A stretch of DNA of 29,898 bases from JBBRNH01 sp038230415 (GCA_038230415.1 JBBRNH010000077.1:1-29898); one strand, 5' to 3'; shown: positions 14,862 to 21,937, numbered from the stretch's first letter. Program-made: numbers and translations. The notes: generated from the sequence alone by a model not told the origin.

Positions 14862-15248
14862 ATGGAACGGATTAACACAATCGGTCGCCGGAAAACGGCT
14901 GTTTCGCGGATTTATCTTTCGGCAGGAACGGGTGCCATTATTGTCAATGGTAAGGACTACAAACAGTATTTCCCGACGGAGGTACTGCAAATCATTCTGA
15001 ACCAACCCTTTACAACTGTGAACGGCACAGACGGATACGACGTGAAGGTAAACGTGAAAGGCGGTGGTGTTTCGGGACAGGCCGAAGCAACCCGGATGGC
15101 AATCAGCCGCGCCCTCGTTGAACTGAACGGCGAGTTTCGGCCCGCGCTGAAAAAAGCCGGTTTCCTCACCCGTGACTCACGGATGGTTGAACGGAAAAAG
15201 CCAGGTCGGAAAAAAGCTCGCCGGAAATTCCAATTCTCGAAACGTTAA
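14862..15248 (+). CDS. rpsI: 30S ribosomal protein uS9
   Basis: The 128-residue protein starts MERINTIGRRKTAVSRIYLS. It has the S9 core GGGVSGQAEATRMAISRAL and ends in the expected basic tail with a final SKR; the terminal Arg normally reaches the P-site tRNA anticodon stem in the 30S subunit. Length and motifs are normal. It is the second gene of the rplM-rpsI operon, 2 bases downstream of rplM. An imperfect palindrome begins 2 bases after the stop and may end the transcript before rpsB. Confidence 0.97.
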   Translation: MERINTIGRRKTAVSRIYLSAGTGAIIVNGKDYKQYFPTEVLQIILNQPFTTVNGTDGYDVKVNVKGGGVSGQAEATRMAISRALVELNGEFRPALKKAGFLTRDSRMVERKKPGRKKARRKFQFSKR

Positions 15249-15249
15249 T

Positions 15250-15330
15250 CACAGTTATCAGTTATCGATAAATAGTTATCAGTGCTTTTCGGGAGAAATC
15301 TGGTCACTGTCAACTGGTCACTGCTAACTG
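15250..15330. repeat. Imperfect inverted repeat of CAGTTATC-like units between rpsI and rpsB
   Basis: The left side (15250-15284) holds three near-copies of AGTTATC, and the right side (15305-15330) holds TGGTCACTG twice plus CTAACTG. The reverse complement of the right side aligns to the left with gaps. It could fold as an imperfect stem. It fills the first half of the 164-base gap upstream of rpsB; the rest includes TATTTTTTC near 15379, a possible -7 box. Confidence 0.55.
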
Positions 15331-15412
15331 AAATAGTCCAGGCCGCAACTTAATCTGATGCCGATGTGCGGTGCTGCGTATTTTTTCAACACTCATTTTT
15401 CTAAACAAAAAA

Positions 15413-16261
15413 ATGGCACAAATCGAGTATAAAGACCTTTTAGACGCGGGTGTCCACTTCGGCCACCTGACGCGCAAATGGGACCCCCGGATGGCACCGT
15501 ATATCTTCATGGAGAAAAACGGCATCCATATCATTGACCTCAACAAAACGCTGGCATCGCTCGAAGAAGCGCAGAACGCTATCAAAGGCATTGTGCGGTC
15601 GGGCCGGAAAGTGATGTTTGTGGCAACTAAAAAACAGGCGCAGGAAATCGTTACCGAAGAGGCCCGTCGTCTGAAAATGCCTTACGTTACTGACCGTTGG
15701 TTGGGTGGCATGATGACTAATTTTGCCACAATCAGGAAGTCGCTCAAAAAGATGCAGACGCTGGAGAAGATGCTCAAGGACGAAACAACGTCGGGCAATC
15801 TGGCAAAGCGGGAACGGCTGACGTTAGCCCGCGAAAAAGAGAAGATGGACCGGGTGCTGGGCGGTATCGCTGACCTGACCCGCTTACCGGCTGCCATGTT
15901 TATTGTTGATGTTAAACGTGAGCACATCGCCATCACCGAAGCGCAACGGCTGGGCATACCCGTCTTTGCGATGTGTGATACGAACTCGAACCCCGAACTG
16001 GTTGATTTTGCGATCCCGGCCAACGACGATGCCTACAAATCTATCGCCCTCATCACGCTGGCAATGGGTCGGGCTATCGAAGAAGGCCTGATGGAACGCA
16101 AGCAGGACAAAGACGATCAACGGCTGACCGAAGAAGAAGAAGCCAAGCGCGACAGCGACCTCCGGCAGGCTAACGCTGAGGGCGGAGACAGCCCGGCAAT
16201 CGTGGCTGCGGTTGACGTAGCCGATGAGCCGGAAGCAGCCATAACTGCTGCACAGGAATAA
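15413..16261 (+). CDS. rpsB: 30S ribosomal protein uS2
   Basis: The ATG at 15413 follows an A-rich leader and gives 282 residues; upstream in-frame codons to 15371 are not S2-like. Signatures are YKDLLDAGVHFGHLTRKWDP (6-25), APYIFMEKNGIHIIDL, TDRWLGGMMTNFATIRKS and CDTNSNPELVDFAIPANDDA. S2 joins the 30S head late in assembly. The last 40 or so residues (SDLRQANAEGG...) are an Ala/Glu/Asp-rich tail beyond the core fold, which is common in Bacteroidota S2. tsf follows, but a terminator-like hairpin lies between them. Confidence 0.97.
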   Translation: MAQIEYKDLLDAGVHFGHLTRKWDPRMAPYIFMEKNGIHIIDLNKTLASLEEAQNAIKGIVRSGRKVMFVATKKQAQEIVTEEARRLKMPYVTDRWLGGMMTNFATIRKSLKKMQTLEKMLKDETTSGNLAKRERLTLAREKEKMDRVLGGIADLTRLPAAMFIVDVKREHIAITEAQRLGIPVFAMCDTNSNPELVDFAIPANDDAYKSIALITLAMGRAIEEGLMERKQDKDDQRLTEEEEAKRDSDLRQANAEGGDSPAIVAAVDVADEPEAAITAAQE

Positions 16262-16285
16262 CGGTTCTGGTTAATCAGGCCAAAC

Positions 16286-16325
16286 ACAATGTAGCCCATA
16301 GCCACCATACTATGGGCTGCTTTGT
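16286..16325 (+). terminator. Terminator- or attenuator-like hairpin between rpsB and tsf
   Basis: Arms at 16286-16300 and 16311-16325 match at 13 of 15 positions (core GCCCATA/TATGGGC) with a 10-base loop, followed by a weak T-rich stretch. It lies 25 bases after the rpsB stop and would lower tsf expression relative to rpsB. Confidence 0.65.
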
Positions 16326-16389
16326 TTACCACATATTTTCACAAATACCAAATAATATTTGGAAATTTCACCATACAACCAAAAATTTT

Positions 16390-17223
16390 ATGGCAATTAC
16401 TGCTGCTGATGTAAATAAACTTCGGCAAGAGACCGGAGCCGGGATGATGGACTGCAAGAAAGCCCTCACGGAAGCCGATGGAAATTTCGACGAAGCAAAA
16501 GCGATTCTGCGGAAGCAGGGTCAGAAAATTGCCGACAAACGCGCCGATAATGCAACTGCCGAGGGCATCGTATTGGCCCACGTCAATCATGATGGCACCA
16601 ACGGTAAGGTTGTGGCCGTAGCCTGCGAAACCGAGCCGGTATCAAAAGTTCCTGACTTTCAGAACCTGGCAATGGCGATTATGAGTACGGCTGTTGCTAC
16701 GAACGCGGCTGATAAAACTGCGTTGCTGGCAACGTTACAGGCCGATGGCCGCTCGCTGCAAGACCACGTTACTGACCTGATGGGCAAGATTGGCGAGAAG
16801 ATCAACGTGGTTTCATACGAGAATGTCACCGCCGAAAAAGTGGTTACATACATTCACTCAACGGGTAAGTTGGGGGTACTTGTTGCGATGAAAAACGTGG
16901 GTGATGCCGACCTTACCGAGGTTGGCAAAGACGTGGCAATGCAGATTGCAGCCATGAAACCCGTTGCGCTCGACAAAGACGGCGTTGATGCGTCTATCGT
17001 AGAAAAGGAAATTGAGATTGGCCGCGAACAGGCGCGTGCCGAAGGGAAACCCGAAGCCATGCTTGATAAAATTGCGATGGGCAAACTCCAAAAGTTCTAT
17101 AAAGACAATACGCTGCTCAATCAGGAATTTGTAAAAGATACCTCAATAACCATTGCTCAATTGCTCGATAAAACCAGCAAGGGACTTACAGTGTCAGAAT
17201 TTAAGCGGGTTGCTATCGGATAA
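16390..17223 (+). CDS. tsf: Elongation factor Ts
   Basis: The 277-residue protein exchanges GDP for GTP on EF-Tu. The N-terminal UBA-like domain is clear (VNKLRQETGAGMMDCKKALT, residues 8-27). The core includes KIGEKINVVSYE and MQIAAMKPVALDKD. The usual TDFV signature, whose Asp80 and Phe81 in E. coli contact the EF-Tu magnesium site, is replaced here: residues 79-86 read CETEPVSK. The rest of the fold looks intact, so the gene is not broken. The ATG at 16390 was chosen over the upstream frame to 16312, which covers the hairpin. A terminator follows the stop by 23 bases. Confidence 0.95.
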   Translation: MAITAADVNKLRQETGAGMMDCKKALTEADGNFDEAKAILRKQGQKIADKRADNATAEGIVLAHVNHDGTNGKVVAVACETEPVSKVPDFQNLAMAIMSTAVATNAADKTALLATLQADGRSLQDHVTDLMGKIGEKINVVSYENVTAEKVVTYIHSTGKLGVLVAMKNVGDADLTEVGKDVAMQIAAMKPVALDKDGVDASIVEKEIEIGREQARAEGKPEAMLDKIAMGKLQKFYKDNTLLNQEFVKDTSITIAQLLDKTSKGLTVSEFKRVAIG

Positions 17224-17246
17224 CTGACGTTTTTGTTCGATTTTGC

Positions 17247-17276
17247 AAAAGTCCGGCTAAGTTTGGCCGGACTTTT
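17247..17276 (+). terminator. Rho-independent terminator of tsf
   Basis: Perfect 11-base arms AAAAGTCCGGC (17247-17257) and GCCGGACTTTT (17266-17276) surround an 8-base loop and are followed by a T-rich run. Confidence 0.9.
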
Positions 17277-17322
17277 GTTTGTCATCCAGTAAGGCGGTTT
17301 CATGCTCCGTATCTGAAACTGG

Positions 17323-17352
17323 TTGGCACGTTACTTCCAGACGCTATTTTAG
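17323..17352 (+). promoter_or_regulatory. Promoter of the ECF sigma factor operon
   Basis: TTG at 17323-17325 and TATTTTAG at 17345-17352 are separated by exactly 19 bases, 16 bases ahead of the ATG. The -7 box differs from TAnnTTTG at one position. The short leader implies the main start is close to the start codon. It could instead be a target of the sigma factor itself. Confidence 0.5.
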
Positions 17353-17368
17353 TCTTACGAGACAACCA

Positions 17369-17977
17369 ATGAAAACATCTACGGACGAAGAGTTGGTGCG
17401 TATGTATATCAGTACGCAACAGAACGTTTATTTCGAGCAACTATACGGACGCTACTGCGACAAGGTGTATCGTAAATGCCTGTCTTTTACGAAAGACCCT
17501 ATGAAGGCAGAGGATTTTACACACGATATTTTTCTGCGGCTGATTGTGAAGTTAGGCTCGTTTAAAGAGCAGTCTAAATTCTCGACATGGCTGTATTCTA
17601 TCACGTATAATTATTGCACAGATCAACTTCGTACTCCTCAAAAGAAGGCTGAAGTTTACATGGACGAGGGCTGGGAACGGGTTGGGGATACGCTGAGCGA
17701 CGATGATGAGTCAGAATTGGCCGAAATGGCAGCGGCTGATGTTCGGAAGGCGATGGAAAAGCTATCGCCGGAGGAACGAAGTTTGCTGATGATGAAATAC
17801 CAGGATGATGTCAGCATTCGCGAGATTGCCCAGGTTTATAGCCTGACCGAGAGTGCCGTGAAAATGCGCCTGAAACGTTCGCGCGAAAAGTTGCGGAAAT
17901 ATTACTTAGAGGGGGCTATTATGTGGCTATTGGTTGCCCTTAAAATGCTTCTCTCTCTACGCTGGCCGGGGCGTTAA
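17369..17977 (+). CDS. ECF-type RNA polymerase sigma factor with hydrophobic C-terminal tail
   Basis: The 202-residue product has sigma region 2 at about 21-90 (FEQLYGRYCDKVYRKCL, AEDFTHDIFLRLIVKLGSF, STWLYSITYNYCTDQLR) and region 4 at about 131-178 (LSPEERSLLMMKYQDD, ESAVKMRLKRSREKLRKYY). It should direct RNA polymerase to a specific promoter set. After region 4 comes EGAIMWLLVALKMLLSLRW (181-199), hydrophobic enough to touch or cross a membrane, which is unusual for a sigma factor. Start: the ATG at 17369, 16 bases from a -7 box; the frame is open to 17279 but that is not sigma-like. A 62-residue gene follows after 13 bases and an MscS-like channel after 7 more, so the sigma factor may answer to envelope conditions. 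No classical anti-sigma gene is seen. Confidence 0.88.
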   Translation: MKTSTDEELVRMYISTQQNVYFEQLYGRYCDKVYRKCLSFTKDPMKAEDFTHDIFLRLIVKLGSFKEQSKFSTWLYSITYNYCTDQLRTPQKKAEVYMDEGWERVGDTLSDDDESELAEMAAADVRKAMEKLSPEERSLLMMKYQDDVSIREIAQVYSLTESAVKMRLKRSREKLRKYYLEGAIMWLLVALKMLLSLRWPGR

Positions 17978-17990
17978 GCCGGTCTGTTTT

Positions 17991-18179
17991 ATGGATGAAA
18001 TGAATCCCTTCAAGCTGATTGAGCCCGATGATATATGTCCGGCTCACATCAAAACCGAGTTATTATCAGAGATTGACCTGATCAGGAACGCACTGATTGT
18101 CGTAACCTTATACACGGGTGGTTTGTCGGGCGTGGTTTCTAATTTGCTTATGCCCACCGTTCTGCCAACAAAACCGTAA
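17991..18179 (+). CDS. Hypothetical 62-residue protein in the sigma factor operon
   Basis: From the ATG at 17991 (or 18000) the product is about 62 residues: MDEMNPFKLIEPDDICPAHI, then a charged helix KTELLSEIDLIRNA, then a hydrophobic stretch LIVVTLYTGGLSGVVSNLL (about 33-51). No family is recognised. Its position directly behind an ECF sigma factor suggests a regulator or anchor of that factor, but it does not look like a known anti-sigma domain. The hydrophobic part may be a short membrane helix or amphipathic. It is packed between the sigma gene (13 bases) and the MscS-like gene (7 bases), so it is probably cotranscribed with both. Confidence 0.6.
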   Translation: MDEMNPFKLIEPDDICPAHIKTELLSEIDLIRNALIVVTLYTGGLSGVVSNLLMPTVLPTKP

Positions 18180-18186
18180 CGTTTTT

Positions 18187-19014
18187 ATGAACGACATACC
18201 CAACATCACCGAGATTTTAGCTAACACATTCAAACTACTAATAAATCAATCGGTTGATTTTGTACCAAAACTTATCGGTGCATTAGTTGTGATGGGCGTT
18301 GGCGTACTGGTTGCCCGCACCGCAGCACTCATCGTCCGCAAGGTGTTGCAAAGGGTTGGCTTTGACCGGATTGGCGATAAACTCAACGAAATTGATTTTA
18401 TCCGTCAATTACAAACCGAAATAAAACTGAGCCACATTGTGGCGCAGGTGCTGTATTATTTTGTGCTGTTGGTGTTTATTACAGCCGCCACCGAGACCCT
18501 GGGTGTGAAAGCAATCACGGACATGGTACGTTCGCTAACCGAGTTTATCCCGCGCCTGATTGCCGCTGCTATCATGCTACAAGTGGGGGTGCTGCTGGCC
18601 GATGCGTTGCGGAAAGCCGTGGTAGGCCTTTGCGAATCATTCAATATTGCGTCGGGTAAACTTTTAGGAATGGTTGTGTTTTCTTTTTTTTTGGTTGTTA
18701 CCATTGTCAGTGCATTGGGGCAGGCTGGCATTAATACAGAACTTTTAGAGTCGAGTTTTAACCTCATCATCGGTGGGGTGATTTTTGCCTTTGCTGCCGG
18801 TTACGGACTGGCCTCGCGCGATGTGATGGCAAATATTTTATCGTCATTCTACTCTAAAAGCCGCTTTAAAGAAGGCCAAACTATTCGGATTGATACCGTT
18901 CAGGGCGTAATTATCAAACTTGACGCGACATCAATGACGCTGCAAACCGGCACCACAACCACTATTATTCCCTTACAGGCGCTACAAACCAAAAACGTAG
19001 AAGTATTTGACTGA
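18187..19014 (+). CDS. MscS-like mechanosensitive channel family protein
   Basis: The 275-residue protein has five likely membrane segments (about 27-47, 85-103, 120-140, 160-180, 190-210), including paired amphipathic repeats of the kind found in TM-helix/MscS proteins. A glycine/alanine-rich pore-like helix follows (FAFAAGYGLASRDVMANI, 200-217), then a short beta domain at about 227-275 (GQTIRIDTVQGVIIKL). The alpha/beta cage domain of E. coli MscS is missing, so this is a minimal form in the inner membrane. Such proteins open under membrane tension, but conduction is not proven here. Start: the ATG at 18187 follows an overlapping frame from 18118 that is not protein-like. It is third in the sigma factor operon. 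Confidence 0.8.
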   Translation: MNDIPNITEILANTFKLLINQSVDFVPKLIGALVVMGVGVLVARTAALIVRKVLQRVGFDRIGDKLNEIDFIRQLQTEIKLSHIVAQVLYYFVLLVFITAATETLGVKAITDMVRSLTEFIPRLIAAAIMLQVGVLLADALRKAVVGLCESFNIASGKLLGMVVFSFFLVVTIVSALGQAGINTELLESSFNLIIGGVIFAFAAGYGLASRDVMANILSSFYSKSRFKEGQTIRIDTVQGVIIKLDATSMTLQTGTTTTIIPLQALQTKNVEVFD

Positions 19015-19036
19015 TAAGTAATTGTACTTAGTTTTG
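19006..19036 (+). promoter_or_regulatory. Promoter for the DUF3078 gene, inside the end of the MscS-like gene
   Basis: TTTG (19006-19009) and TAGTTTTG (19029-19036) have exactly 19 bases between them, a full match to the Bacteroidota consensus. The -33 box lies within the last codons of the upstream gene. It is 46 bases from the next ATG. Confidence 0.65.
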
Positions 19037-19082
19037 TCTCTTTCAATCTAAGCGCTTTTCACCAGTAGTTACCTTATCACCG

Positions 19083-20009
19083 ATGGAACGGCTTCTATTT
19101 TATCTTCTCTTCTGTGTCATATCCGGCACCCACAGTTTTGGTCAGATTTCTGATACAATCCGTACCGACACAATCTACTGGCAAAAATCATTCACGGGCG
19201 GGGTCAACTTTAACCAGGCATCGTTTAGCAACTGGGCAGGTGGTGGCATCAACTCACTCGCGCTGGGGTCAGCCATTGCTGCCCGTACCTTGTATGTACG
19301 TGGCAGAAAATCGTGGGACAACACGGCTGACTTGCAATTGGGATACGTGACCCAAGCCAGTATAACCAGAAAAGCCGCCGACCAGATATTCCTGAACTCA
19401 GTATATGGCTATGGCATCGGCCCCAAAACCGATCTGTTTGTCTCCGGCACCTTCAACACATTTTTTGCGCCGGGATACCGCTACGATAAAATTCCGACCG
19501 ATCAAAATCGGCTACGAATCGCCAATTTTTTTGCTCCTGCCCAATTTGCCTTAGCCTGGGGAGTAGCCTACAAGCCAACCGACTGGTTTTCGGTGCGTAT
19601 AAGTCCGTTTGCACCCCGATTCACGTTCGTAACTGACGAAAGCGTTCGGGTGCGGCAATTGGCAAACGGGAATTTTGTAGCTGACCGAACGCAGAAAGCA
19701 TATGGCGTTGACCCCGGCAAAACCGTTCGGATGGAGTGGCTGGCGTTTCAGTTGCAGGCTTCCCTCAACCGAACTATCAGTCCTAACGTGGCTATCAATG
19801 CGCGGTATCAGCTTTACGCCAATTATGAGACGCTCGATGCCATTGACCACCGGCTCGATTTGCTCCTGACAGCTAAGGTGAGCAAGTACCTCAGCACAAC
19901 ATTTGGTCTCATTGCCCTCTACGACAAAGATTTTACCGATGACCTGCAAATCCAGCAAACGCTGGCAATTGGCCTGTCTTATACCGTCAGTACATTTCGT
20001 AAAAAGTGA
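19083..20009 (+). CDS. DUF3078-type outer-membrane beta-barrel protein
   Basis: The 308-residue product begins with a Sec signal, MERLLFYLLFCVISGTHSFG followed by Q, then IYWQKSFTGGVNFNQASFSN and WAGGGINSLALGSAI. The NQASFSNWAGGG.NS block is the hallmark of DUF3078. The rest is a run of amphipathic, aromatic-rich strands with turns, and the C-terminal strand is AIGLSYTVSTF. It is a predicted outer-membrane barrel found across Bacteroidota with no known role. It has its own promoter and is followed after 41 bases by mscL, which it may cotranscribe. Confidence 0.85.
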   Translation: MERLLFYLLFCVISGTHSFGQISDTIRTDTIYWQKSFTGGVNFNQASFSNWAGGGINSLALGSAIAARTLYVRGRKSWDNTADLQLGYVTQASITRKAADQIFLNSVYGYGIGPKTDLFVSGTFNTFFAPGYRYDKIPTDQNRLRIANFFAPAQFALAWGVAYKPTDWFSVRISPFAPRFTFVTDESVRVRQLANGNFVADRTQKAYGVDPGKTVRMEWLAFQLQASLNRTISPNVAINARYQLYANYETLDAIDHRLDLLLTAKVSKYLSTTFGLIALYDKDFTDDLQIQQTLAIGLSYTVSTFRKK

Positions 20010-20050
20010 AGTGCGTAGTTTTTCAGTTCATTTCTAAACCTAATTCTGTC

Positions 20051-20383
20051 ATGTTAAAAGAATTTCGCGCGTTTATCATGCAGGGCAACGTCCTTGATTT
20101 AGCAGTCGGTATTGTTATCGGCGTAGCTTTTGGCAAAATCACGACCTCATTGGTAGAAGACATTCTCAACCCAATTATCGGGTTAGCATTAGGCGGGGTT
20201 GATTTCAGCGAGATGAAAACGGTGTTGAAACCGGCAATGGGTGAGGCTCCCGAAGTAGCTATTCGCTACGGTAATTTCATCAATACAACCATTCAGTTTG
20301 TGCTGGTCGCTTTTGTGATCTTTTTAGTGGTGAAGGCCGCTAACCGGATGAAATTTTCAAACTCGATGGCTCCTAAAGAATAA
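20051..20383 (+). CDS. mscL: Large-conductance mechanosensitive channel MscL (short form)
   Basis: The 110-residue protein starts MLKEFRAFIMQGNVLDLAVG, the amphipathic N-terminus plus the conserved NVLDLAVG pore start. TM1 runs to about residue 48 and TM2 spans roughly 76-96 (GNFINTTIQFVLVAFVIFLV). It opens under strong tension to release solutes in hypo-osmotic shock. It stops after KFSNSMAPKE, lacking the last 25 or so residues that form the cytoplasmic helix bundle in E. coli MscL; no continuation is seen in any frame before the terminator. The upstream frame from 20006 is not MscL-like. It lies about 1 kb downstream of the MscS-like gene. Confidence 0.94.
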   Translation: MLKEFRAFIMQGNVLDLAVGIVIGVAFGKITTSLVEDILNPIIGLALGGVDFSEMKTVLKPAMGEAPEVAIRYGNFINTTIQFVLVAFVIFLVVKAANRMKFSNSMAPKE

Positions 20384-20420
20384 CAGCCCTGATTTTGATA
20401 AGGTCACCCGGATTCTGCCA

Positions 20421-20456
20421 CAAAAAAGCCCTGACTTATTAGACAGGGCTTTTTTG
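20421..20456. terminator. Rho-independent terminator between mscL and murD
   Basis: Perfect 13-base arms CAAAAAAGCCCTG (20421-20433) and CAGGGCTTTTTTG (20444-20456) enclose a 10-base loop. It ends the mscL transcript and insulates the dcw genes. Confidence 0.93.
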
Positions 20457-20463
20457 TATTGTC

Positions 20464-20471
20464 TATTTTTG
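20464..20471 (+). promoter_or_regulatory. Candidate promoter -7 box for the murD operon
   Basis: TATTTTTG matches TAnnTTTG exactly, 7 bases after the terminator and 22 bases before the murD ATG. A TTAG at 20439-20442 would be a weak -33 element. Confidence 0.5.
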
Positions 20472-20493
20472 CAGAACAGTGTAGACCCAAGCC

Positions 20494-21867
20494 ATGTCAG
20501 CCAAAACAATAGCCATTCTGGGCGGAGGAGAATCGGGAGTGGGCGCGGCCTTGCTGGCACAGGCAAACGGATACGAGGTGTTTTTGTCGGATGAGGGCGG
20601 CTTGAAAGATCATTACCGCGCAAACCTGAGCCGGGCAGGTATTGATTTTGAAGAAGGTCAACACACCGAAGCCCGGATTTTAGCGGCTACCGAAGTTATC
20701 AAAAGCCCCGGCATACCTGACAACGCCCCGTTAGTGCAGAAACTCCTATTGGAGAAAACGCCCGTCATCTCCGAGATCGAGTTTGCTGCCCGCTACACTA
20801 CGGCCAAACTTATCGGCATTACGGGCAGCAATGGCAAAACAACCACCTCATTGCTCACGTATCACTTGCTGAAAACAGCCGGGTTTAACGTTGGATTGGC
20901 GGGTAATATCGGCGATAGTTTTGCGCGGTCGGTCTTAGACAGCCAATTTGATTATTACGTGCTGGAAATCAGCAGTTTTCAGTTAGACGGGATGTATGAC
21001 ACCCGGCTCGATGTGGCGGTGTTGCTCAACATCACACCCGACCACCTCGACCGCTACGGTTACGATTTCCAGAACTACGTCAACAGTAAATTTCGGATTA
21101 CTCAGAATCTGCGCCCCAACGATTCGTTTATCTATTTTCAGGAGAACCCGGCTATTGCGGCAGAACTTGCCGGGCGTAATTTGACGGTTCGACGGTTGCC
21201 GTTTTCAGTAGAGCATATAGTAAAACCAGGCGGTTACGGTCAAGATCAGCGCATTACAGTTCAGGCTGACACGTTACCGTTTACCACTGAAACTACCGGG
21301 TTGCCGTTATCAGGTCAGCATAATGCCATGAATATGATGGCTTCGCTGCTGGCAGCTCAGTCGGTTGGCGTGCCGAATGAGACATTGCTCGCAGGCTTGC
21401 AAACGTTTATCAATGCCCCGCACCGATTGGAGCCGGTAGCAACGGTCAATGGCGTTCAGTTTATCAATGACTCGAAAGCGACGAACGTTGATTCGGTTTT
21501 TTACGCCCTCGACAGTATGACCGCGCCCACCGTCTGGATTGCGGGCGGGGTTGACAAGGGTAATGATTACGGTGTGTTGGATGCGCTGGTACAACGCCAC
21601 GTAAAAGCCCTGATTTGCCTCGGCACTGACAACACCAAATTGACAGCGCATTTTGGCGGCATGGTTTCTACAATTCTAAAAACCGACAACATGGACGAAG
21701 CTGTTCGGCTGGCGGCATCGCTGGCCGGGCCGGGCGAGGTGGTGTTGCTCTCACCGGCTTGCGCCAGTTTTGATTTGTTCAGAAACTATGAAGACCGGGG
21801 CAATCGGTTTAAACAGGCAGTGAACACACTATTGATTCAAGAAGAAAGAAGTAAGATTCAAGATTAA
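20494..21867 (+). CDS. murD: UDP-N-acetylmuramoyl-L-alanine--D-glutamate ligase
   Basis: The 457-residue cytoplasmic Mur ligase adds D-glutamate to UDP-MurNAc-L-Ala, using ATP. Motifs: N-terminal Rossmann-like AILGGGESGVGAALLA (7-22), P-loop GSNGKTTTS (111-119), EISSFQLDGM, NITPDHLDRYG with the metal-binding region, and C-terminal INDSKATN and SPACASFDLF. The last residues, LIQEERSKIQD, are encoded by the left arm of an inverted repeat, so the natural end was probably a few codons earlier or was replaced. It is the first gene of the distal dcw set here, with its own promoter and an upstream terminator. Confidence 0.97.
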   Translation: MSAKTIAILGGGESGVGAALLAQANGYEVFLSDEGGLKDHYRANLSRAGIDFEEGQHTEARILAATEVIKSPGIPDNAPLVQKLLLEKTPVISEIEFAARYTTAKLIGITGSNGKTTTSLLTYHLLKTAGFNVGLAGNIGDSFARSVLDSQFDYYVLEISSFQLDGMYDTRLDVAVLLNITPDHLDRYGYDFQNYVNSKFRITQNLRPNDSFIYFQENPAIAAELAGRNLTVRRLPFSVEHIVKPGGYGQDQRITVQADTLPFTTETTGLPLSGQHNAMNMMASLLAAQSVGVPNETLLAGLQTFINAPHRLEPVATVNGVQFINDSKATNVDSVFYALDSMTAPTVWIAGGVDKGNDYGVLDALVQRHVKALICLGTDNTKLTAHFGGMVSTILKTDNMDEAVRLAASLAGPGEVVLLSPACASFDLFRNYEDRGNRFKQAVNTLLIQEERSKIQD

Positions 21868-21913
21868 TTCTTTACCTGATTGTCACCTGTTTAATCTTAC
21901 GTGTTTCTTCTTG
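21838..21913. repeat. Inverted repeat spanning the murD end and the ftsW leader
   Basis: Arms at 21838-21858 and 21893-21913 match at 19 of 21 positions around a 34-base loop. The left arm lies within the last codons of murD. The repeat resembles the AAGAAGAAAG-rich palindromes near 11000. It fills most of the murD-ftsW gap. Confidence 0.85.
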
Positions 21914-21937
21914 CGCCCTTTGTAACTTTCTGTATAT

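Noticed and set aside
16347..16361. Small palindrome CCAAAT-AAT-ATTTGG before tsf
   Set aside because: It could be an operator, but short AT-rich palindromes arise often by chance and there is no second copy to support it.
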